Source: Prevotella sp. UBA3675 (lineage in GTDB: Bacteria > Bacteroidota > Bacteroidia > Bacteroidales > Bacteroidaceae). From it: a DNA stretch of 46,898 nt. The first letter of the stretch is position 1. Every line of letters begins with the position of its first letter. The DNA lies in contig DFJI01000031.1 in NCBI GenBank assembly GCA_002372235.1, positions 1 to 46,898 of the forward strand. The letters run 5' to 3'. A program made the translations under genes and the position numbers. The notes under the pieces are model-generated. The model saw only the letters and a list, made by a program, of their open reading frames with translations. It ran no database searches and had not been told where the DNA came from. Below, piece after piece: positions 42,006 to 46,898 of the stretch.

Positions 42006-42037
42006 TTTGTCTAATCACAGAAAAAGTCGTAACTTTG
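42006..42037 (+). promoter_or_regulatory. Promoter of the rimP-nusA-infB operon
   Basis: TTTG at 42006-42009 and TAACTTTG at 42030-42037 are 20 bp apart, one over the usual spacing. Transcription would start near 42044, giving a leader of about 60 nt that contains the hairpin at 42051. Confidence 0.75.
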
Positions 42038-42050
42038 CAGCGTTCAGTGG

Positions 42051-42086
42051 AATGAGGGGCTTCACGAAAGCTCCTCATTTCTTTTT
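42051..42086 (+). terminator. Terminator-like hairpin in the rimP leader (possible attenuator)
   Basis: A 12-bp stem (42051-42062 with 42068-42079, one G-U) with a 5-nt loop is followed by TCTTTTT. It lies between the promoter and the rimP ATG at 42103, so some transcripts may end here before the operon. NusA, encoded by this operon, is known in other bacteria to act on leader terminators of its own operon. Confidence 0.65.
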
Positions 42087-42102
42087 AAAAACTCATTATC
42101 GA

Positions 42103-42567
42103 ATGATAAGTAAGGACACAATCAAATCATTAGTGGAAGAGTGGCTGACGAAGGGCGACTACTTCCTGGTTGACATTGAGATGGATGCCGACCGCATTGC
42201 CATCGAGATTGATCAGGCCGACGGTGTGTGGATAGAAGACTGCGCCGAGCTGAGCCGCTACCTGCAGGAACAGCTGGGCGACGAGCTGGGCGACTATGAG
42301 CTCGAGGTGGGCTCAGCCGGCATAGGCCAGCCGTTCAAGGTGGAGCAGCAATACCAGAACCACATCGGCGACGAGGTGGAGGTGCTGCAACAGGACGGCA
42401 AGAAGGTGACCGGCGTACTGAAGTCGGTGGAGGGCCGCCAGTTCGTGGTGACTGCCAAGGAGAAGCGGGTGCCCGAAGGCAAGAAGCGCCCCGTGCTCGT
42501 AGAGGTGGACAAGGAGTACTCGATGGACGAGGTGAAATCGACGAAATATGTATTGAATTTCAAATAA
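42103..42567 (+). CDS. rimP: Ribosome maturation factor RimP
   Basis: Assists maturation of the 30S subunit in the cytoplasm. The 154-aa protein has the RimP layout: an N-terminal alpha/beta domain (FLVDIEMDADRIAIEIDQAD, then GVWIEDCAELSRYLQ) with the family's LEVGSAGIGQPF motif (the equivalent of LEVSSPGLDRPL), and a C-terminal SH3-like barrel (EVEVLQQDGKKVTGVLKSVE ... VEVDKEYSMDEVKSTKYVLN). ATG 42103 is chosen because it lies after the promoter and hairpin; the longer frame from 41998 would start upstream of the promoter. nusA follows 12 bp downstream, the usual rimP-nusA-infB order. Confidence 0.95.
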   Translation: MISKDTIKSLVEEWLTKGDYFLVDIEMDADRIAIEIDQADGVWIEDCAELSRYLQEQLGDELGDYELEVGSAGIGQPFKVEQQYQNHIGDEVEVLQQDGKKVTGVLKSVEGRQFVVTAKEKRVPEGKKRPVLVEVDKEYSMDEVKSTKYVLNFK

Positions 42568-42579
42568 AAAAGCAAGATA

Positions 42580-43842
42580 ATGGCAACAAAGAAAGATGCT
42601 AAAGGTCCCAGCATGTTTGAGACCTTCCAGGAGTTCAAGGAGACGAAGAACATCGACCGCACCACACTAGTGAGCGTGCTCGAGGAGAGCTTCCGCAACG
42701 TGCTGGCCAAGATGTTCGGCTCTGACGAGAACTTCGACGTGATCGTGAACCCCGACAAGGGCGACTTCGAGATTCACCGCAACCGCGTGGTGGTAGAGGA
42801 TAACAACGTGAAGGACGAGAACAAGGAAATCGCGCTGACCGAGGCCCAGAAGATTGAGCCCGACTACGAGGTGGGCGAGGAAGTGAGCGAGGAGGTGGAC
42901 TTCCAGAAGTTCGGTCGCCGCGCCATCCTGAACCTGCGCCAGACACTGGCCAGCAAAATCCTGGAGCTCGACCACGATGCCCTCTACCAGAAGTACAAGG
43001 ACAAGGTGGGCACCATCGTCTCGGGCGAGGTCTATCAGATGTGGAAGCGCGAGGTGCTCCTCATGGACGACGAGGGCAACGAGCTGCATCTGCCCAAGCA
43101 AGAGCAGATTCCAGCCGACAGCTACCGCAAGGGCGAGACCGTACGCGCCATCGTGAAGGAGGTGCAGAACGAGAACAACAATCCGCGCATCATACTGAGC
43201 CGCACCAGTCCCGACTTCCTGCGCCGACTGCTGGAGGCCGAGGTGCCTGAAATCAACGACGGCCTCATCGCCATACGCCGCGTGGCACGCATGCCGGGCG
43301 AACGCGCCAAGGTGGCCGTTGAGAGCTTTGACGACCGCATCGACCCCGTGGGCGCGTGCGTAGGTGTAAAAGGTTCGCGCGTACATGGCATCGTGCGAGA
43401 GCTGCAGAACGAGAATATCGACGTCATCAACTTCTCCAGCAACACGCAGCTCTTCATTCAGCGCGCACTCTCGCCCGCCAAGGTCACCAGCATCACCCTC
43501 GACGAGGAGAACCACAAGGCTGAGGTCTATCTGCAGCCCGAGGAGGTGAGCCTGGCCATCGGCAAGGGCGGCATCAACATCAAACTGGCCTCCATGCTGA
43601 CCGAGCACACGATTGACGTGTTCCGCGTGGTGAGCGATGCCGAGGCCGACGACGAGGACATCTACCTCGACGAGTTCAGCGACGAGATCGACCAGTGGGT
43701 CATCGACAGCATCAAGGCCATCGGGCTCGACACGGCCAAGGCCGTGCTCAACGCACCGCGCGAGATGCTCATTGAGAAGGCCGACCTGGAGGAAGAGACC
43801 GTCGATCACCTGATCGAGGTGCTCAAGGCCGAATTCGAGTAG
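42580..43842 (+). CDS. nusA: Transcription termination/antitermination factor NusA
   Basis: Binds RNA polymerase and nascent RNA to control pausing, termination and antitermination. The 420-aa protein shows the N-terminal polymerase-binding domain (TTLVSVLEESFRNVLAKMFG), an S1 domain (GTIVSGEVYQMWKREVLLMD, about 144-205) and two KH domains. The latter include RVARMPGERAKVAVES, DPVGACVGVKGSRVHGIVRE and AIGKGGINIKLASMLT, with GVKG and GKGG loops. A short acidic C-terminal region (IYLDEFSDEIDQWVIDSIKA) replaces the longer repeats of proteobacterial NusA, as usual in Bacteroidetes. A type-1 repeat pair fills the 180 bp between it and infB. Confidence 0.97.
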   Translation: MATKKDAKGPSMFETFQEFKETKNIDRTTLVSVLEESFRNVLAKMFGSDENFDVIVNPDKGDFEIHRNRVVVEDNNVKDENKEIALTEAQKIEPDYEVGEEVSEEVDFQKFGRRAILNLRQTLASKILELDHDALYQKYKDKVGTIVSGEVYQMWKREVLLMDDEGNELHLPKQEQIPADSYRKGETVRAIVKEVQNENNNPRIILSRTSPDFLRRLLEAEVPEINDGLIAIRRVARMPGERAKVAVESFDDRIDPVGACVGVKGSRVHGIVRELQNENIDVINFSSNTQLFIQRALSPAKVTSITLDEENHKAEVYLQPEEVSLAIGKGGINIKLASMLTEHTIDVFRVVSDAEADDEDIYLDEFSDEIDQWVIDSIKAIGLDTAKAVLNAPREMLIEKADLEEETVDHLIEVLKAEFE

Positions 43843-43845
43843 GAA

Positions 43846-43914
43846 TCCCACCCCCAGCACCATTCCCGGCCAAGGCCGCCTACACGTGGCCTTTCCCGAG
43901 GGGAGGGGAGTCTG
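43846..43914 (+). repeat. Type-1 repeat, left arm after nusA, with an internal ~33-bp insertion
   Basis: It begins 4 bp after the nusA stop. The outer end CCCACCCCCAGC and the inner end CCCGAGGGGAGGGGAGTCTG match the left arms elsewhere. Between them is extra sequence with its own GGCC...GGCC symmetry (about 43866-43892), so this arm has been interrupted or enlarged. Confidence 0.75.
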
Positions 43915-43980
43915 AATGCAGACTGAAAGGTGGAGTAAACACAGAAGATTAATGTAACAGCTTGGAACCCCCAGAACAAA

Positions 43981-44019
43981 CCAAGCTCCCCTCCCCTCGG
44001 GAGGGGTTGGGGGTGGGTC
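43981..44019 (-). repeat. Type-1 repeat, right arm immediately before infB
   Basis: CTCCCCTCCCCTCGGGAGGG and the following bases are the canonical right arm, inverted relative to 43846-43914 with a 66-bp spacer. It ends 3 bp before the infB ATG, so it occupies the whole translation-initiation region. Confidence 0.85.
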
Positions 44020-44022
44020 ATA

Positions 44023-46898
44023 ATGGGAATAAGACTAAACAAAGTATTAACAGAACTGAACATAGGACTTCAAACGGCAGTTGATTTCCTGAAGAACAAA
44101 AAGAGCTTGGGCGAAATTCGCGACGACGCAACTCCGAACACCAAGATCTCAGACGAGCAGTACAAAGCCCTGGTCAGCGAGTTCAGCAGCGACAAGGCCG
44201 TGAAAACGCAGGCCGCCAACCTCTTCCCCAAGAAAAAGGAGAAGAAGGTGGAGATGGCCAAGACTAAGACCGAGACTCAGCGACAGCAGTTCACGCCGCT
44301 TGGCAAGATCGACCTGGACAGCATCGGCGGCAAGCCGAAGCCTGCCCAGCAACAGCCTGCCGTAGCCGAACCTGCCGAGAAGGCTGAGTCTGATTCTGCG
44401 CCGAAGGCTGCTGCCGAAAGCCCTCAGGCGAAAGTGGTTGCCGAGGAGGCGACCGCCGAAAAGGCTGCCGAGCCCAAGAAGGAGCCGGAGGCCAAGAAGG
44501 AGGAGGCTGCCCCAGTGGTGGAGAAAGCACCCGAAGTGAAAAACGCAGAGCAGCCTAAGCCAGCCCAGCAACAGCCAGCCGAGACGCAAAAACCGGCGGA
44601 GACGCAGAAGCCGGCAGAGGCTCAGAAACCTGCGGAAGCGCCAAAGAAAGTGGATACCCCAAAGAAAATGGAGGCGCCGAAGAAGACAGAGGCACCCAAG
44701 CCCGCAAAGCCAGCCGAACAGCCCAAAGCCGCTCAGCAGGCACCCGTGCAGGCCAAGAAGGAGGAGCCTGCAAAGCGCGACAACGAGCCCGCCATCTACA
44801 CCCTCAAGAGCGAAGCCAAGCTGGCTCCGAAGGTGAACGTGCTGGGCAAGATTGACCTATCGGCCATCAACCAGAGCACCCGCCCCAAGAAGAAGTCGAA
44901 GGAGGAAAAGCGCAAGCAGCGCGAGGAGAAAGCTGCCCAGATGCGTGGCGGAAGCCAGCAGGGCGGCGAGAAGCGCAAGCGCGAACGCATCCGCACCGAC
45001 AAGATAGACATTGAGGCGGCTGCCAAGCAACAGCAGGGCCAGGGCAAGAACAAGAACAAGGGCAAGAACGGTCGCCCCGACGACCAGCGCCAACAGGGCG
45101 GCGGCAATGTGCAGCAGGGCCAGGGCGGCAAGAAGAAGAACAAGAACCGCCAGCCAGTGAAGCCCGTCGAGGTGAGCGAGGAGGACGTAGCACGCCAGGT
45201 GAAGGAGACGCTGGCACGCCTCACCTCGAAGACCAACCAGAACAAGAAAGGCGCCAAGTACCGCAAGGAGAAGCGCGACGCCGTGGCCGAGCGCATGCAG
45301 GAGGAGATGGAGTCGCGCGAGGCTGAGAGCAAGGTGCTCAAGCTGACCGAGTTCGTCACCGTGAGCGAGCTGGCCACGATGATGGACGTGCCCGTGGTCA
45401 AGGTCATCGGCACCTGCATGTCGGTGGGCATCATGGTAAGCATCAACCAGCGCCTGAACGCCGAGACCATCAACTTAGTGGCCGAGGAGTTCGGCTTCAC
45501 CACCGAATATGTATCGGCTGAAGTGCAGGAAGCCATCACCGAGGAGGCCGACGACGAGAGCGATCTGCTCAACCGCGCCCCCATCGTGACCGTCATGGGA
45601 CATGTGGATCACGGTAAGACCTCACTGCTCGACTTCATTCGCAATACCAACGTGATTGCCGGCGAGGCCGGTGGCATCACACAGCACATCGGTGCCTACA
45701 ACGTGAAGCTGAAGGACGGTCGCCAGATTACCTTCCTCGACACTCCCGGACACGAGGCTTTCACCGCCATGCGTGCCCGTGGTGCACAGGTCACCGACAT
45801 CGCCATCATCATCATCGCTGCCGATGACTCCGTGATGCCCACCACCAAGGAGGCCATCGCCCATGCCCAGGCAGCCAACGTGCCGATGGTGTTTGCCATC
45901 AACAAGATAGACAAGCCCGGTGCCAACCCCGACAAGATTCGCGAAGACCTGGCCAACATGAACCTGCTGGTCGAGGAATGGGGCGGCAAGTATCAGTGTC
46001 AGGAGATTTCAGCCAAGAAGGGCATTGGCGTAGATGAACTGCTGGAGAAGGTGCTCCTCGAGGCCGAGATGCTCGACCTGAAGGCCAACCCCAACCGCAA
46101 GGCTACGGGCAGCATCATCGAGTCGTCGCTCGACAAGGGACGCGGCTACGTATCGACCGTGCTCGTGAGCAACGGCACACTGAAGCAGGGCGACGTGGTC
46201 ATAGCCGGAACAGCATGGGGCAAGATCAAGGCAATGTTCAACGAGCGCAACCAGCGCATAGAGAGCGCCGGACCCGCTGAGCCAGCCATCATACTGGGAC
46301 TGAACGGAGCACCTACGGCAGGCGACACCTTCCACGTGATGGAGAGCGAGCAGGAGGCACGCGACATTGCCAACAAGCGCACGCAGCTGCAGCGCGAACA
46401 GTCGCTCCGCACCACGAAGACACTGGGACTCGACGACATATCGCACCGCATCGCACTGGGCGAGTTCCACGAGCTCAACATCATCGTCAAGGGCGATACC
46501 GACGGTTCGATCGAGGCCCTCAGCGACTCGTTCATCAAGCTCTCTACCGAGAAGGTGCAGGTCAACGTCATCTCGAAGGCCGTGGGCCAGATTTCGGAGA
46601 ACGACGTGATGCTGGCCTCAGCCTCCGATGCCATCATCGTGGGCTTCCAGGTGCGCCCCTCAAGCGAGGCCCGCAAACTGGCCGAGCGCGAAGGCGTGGA
46701 GATCAATACCTACTCTATCATCTACGATGCCATCGACGAGGTGAAGAGCACCATGCAGGGCATGCTCGACAAGGTGAAGAAGGAAATCGTGTCGGGCATG
46801 ATCGAGGTGAAGCAGGTGTTCAAAATCTCGAAGGTGGGCACCGTGGCCGGCGGTCTGGTGACCGAAGGCAAGGTTCACAACAAGGACAAGGCCCGCGT
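44023..46898 (+). CDS. infB: Translation initiation factor IF-2 (3' end outside window)
   Basis: A GTPase that brings initiator tRNA to the ribosome. 958 codons are visible without a stop. The start MGIRLNKVLTELNIGLQTAV is the standard Bacteroidetes IF-2 N-terminus. A long Lys/Glu/Pro/Ala-rich linker follows, with a PAETQKPAETQKPAEAQK tandem near residues 184-205, then the IF2_N domain (VTVSELATMMDVPVVKVIGT). The G domain has GHVDHGKT (526-533), DTPGHE, NKID and SAKK. Domains II and III follow (GRGYVSTVLVSNGTLKQGDV onward), and domain IV has begun at the edge. The start codon abuts a palindromic repeat. Codon use looks like that of nusA. Confidence 0.98.
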   Translation, partial: MGIRLNKVLTELNIGLQTAVDFLKNKKSLGEIRDDATPNTKISDEQYKALVSEFSSDKAVKTQAANLFPKKKEKKVEMAKTKTETQRQQFTPLGKIDLDSIGGKPKPAQQQPAVAEPAEKAESDSAPKAAAESPQAKVVAEEATAEKAAEPKKEPEAKKEEAAPVVEKAPEVKNAEQPKPAQQQPAETQKPAETQKPAEAQKPAEAPKKVDTPKKMEAPKKTEAPKPAKPAEQPKAAQQAPVQAKKEEPAKRDNEPAIYTLKSEAKLAPKVNVLGKIDLSAINQSTRPKKKSKEEKRKQREEKAAQMRGGSQQGGEKRKRERIRTDKIDIEAAAKQQQGQGKNKNKGKNGRPDDQRQQGGGNVQQGQGGKKKNKNRQPVKPVEVSEEDVARQVKETLARLTSKTNQNKKGAKYRKEKRDAVAERMQEEMESREAESKVLKLTEFVTVSELATMMDVPVVKVIGTCMSVGIMVSINQRLNAETINLVAEEFGFTTEYVSAEVQEAITEEADDESDLLNRAPIVTVMGHVDHGKTSLLDFIRNTNVIAGEAGGITQHIGAYNVKLKDGRQITFLDTPGHEAFTAMRARGAQVTDIAIIIIAADDSVMPTTKEAIAHAQAANVPMVFAINKIDKPGANPDKIREDLANMNLLVEEWGGKYQCQEISAKKGIGVDELLEKVLLEAEMLDLKANPNRKATGSIIESSLDKGRGYVSTVLVSNGTLKQGDVVIAGTAWGKIKAMFNERNQRIESAGPAEPAIILGLNGAPTAGDTFHVMESEQEARDIANKRTQLQREQSLRTTKTLGLDDISHRIALGEFHELNIIVKGDTDGSIEALSDSFIKLSTEKVQVNVISKAVGQISENDVMLASASDAIIVGFQVRPSSEARKLAEREGVEINTYSIIYDAIDEVKSTMQGMLDKVKKEIVSGMIEVKQVFKISKVGTVAGGLVTEGKVHNKDKAR

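Noticed and set aside
42667..43863. 398-aa ORF opposite nusA
   Set aside because: It is a shadow frame on the antisense strand of a certain gene and has the His/Leu/Val-rich composition typical of reversed GC-rich coding sequence.

Overview
The window reads as an ordinary chromosomal segment of a moderately GC-rich Bacteroidales bacterium, most likely in or near Prevotellaceae. The grounds are two SusC/SusD pairs, a thiamine cassette of the Bacteroidetes type (TonB receptor, PnuT, thiamine pyrophosphokinase), Bacteroidetes promoter elements (TTTG, about 19 bp, TAnnTTTG), mostly absent Shine-Dalgarno sites, and families such as DUF4292, LruC and fasciclin lipoproteins. No phage, insertion sequence or CRISPR array is visible.

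Layout. 1-1747: the end of a DUF4923-like gene and an RluA-type pseudouridine synthase. 1874-4420: a secreted GH35 beta-galactosidase. 4421-5147: two arrays of a ~33-bp tandem repeat in mirror orientation between the convergent ends of GH35 and dgt. 5145-11324: dgt, divergent from a dut - TPR protein - DUF4292 lipoprotein - EnvC-like operon. 11334-15418: terminator, promoter, TPP riboswitch, then TonB receptor, PnuT and thiamine pyrophosphokinase, a complete thiamine import and activation operon. 15480-15553: a CAT-anticodon tRNA. 16083-22157: an LruC-domain lipoprotein and a three-module secreted protein. 22494-39975: a tightly spaced seven-gene surface operon (fasciclin, SusC, SusD, fasciclin, fasciclin, SusC, SusD) that ends at a strong terminator and contains no visible degrading enzyme. 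40071-41660 (minus): an AAA-ATPase-like/PD-(D/E)XK protein. 42103-46898: rimP, nusA and infB (infB runs off the window), with a terminator-like hairpin in the rimP leader.

The most unusual signal is a set of short, very GC-rich palindromic repeats, mostly in head-to-head pairs, that lie inside genes without breaking them. One pair forms an extra loop in the PnuT transporter. Another spans the PnuT/thiamine-kinase junction and supplies the C-terminus of one protein and part of the N-terminus of the other. Single arms sit inside two lipoprotein signal peptides, one pair fills the nusA-infB gap up to 3 nt from the infB start, and a second sequence type interrupts GH35. The core of the main type has no stop codon in any of six frames. 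Behaviour like this recalls the Rickettsia palindromic elements. Other repeat families are a 9-bp frame-preserving minisatellite (inside thiamine kinase and again before the fasciclin operon) and a perfect 38-bp inverted repeat directly after the LruC gene.

All calls come from reading the sequence and translations by eye. Family names rest on motif recognition, not on searches.
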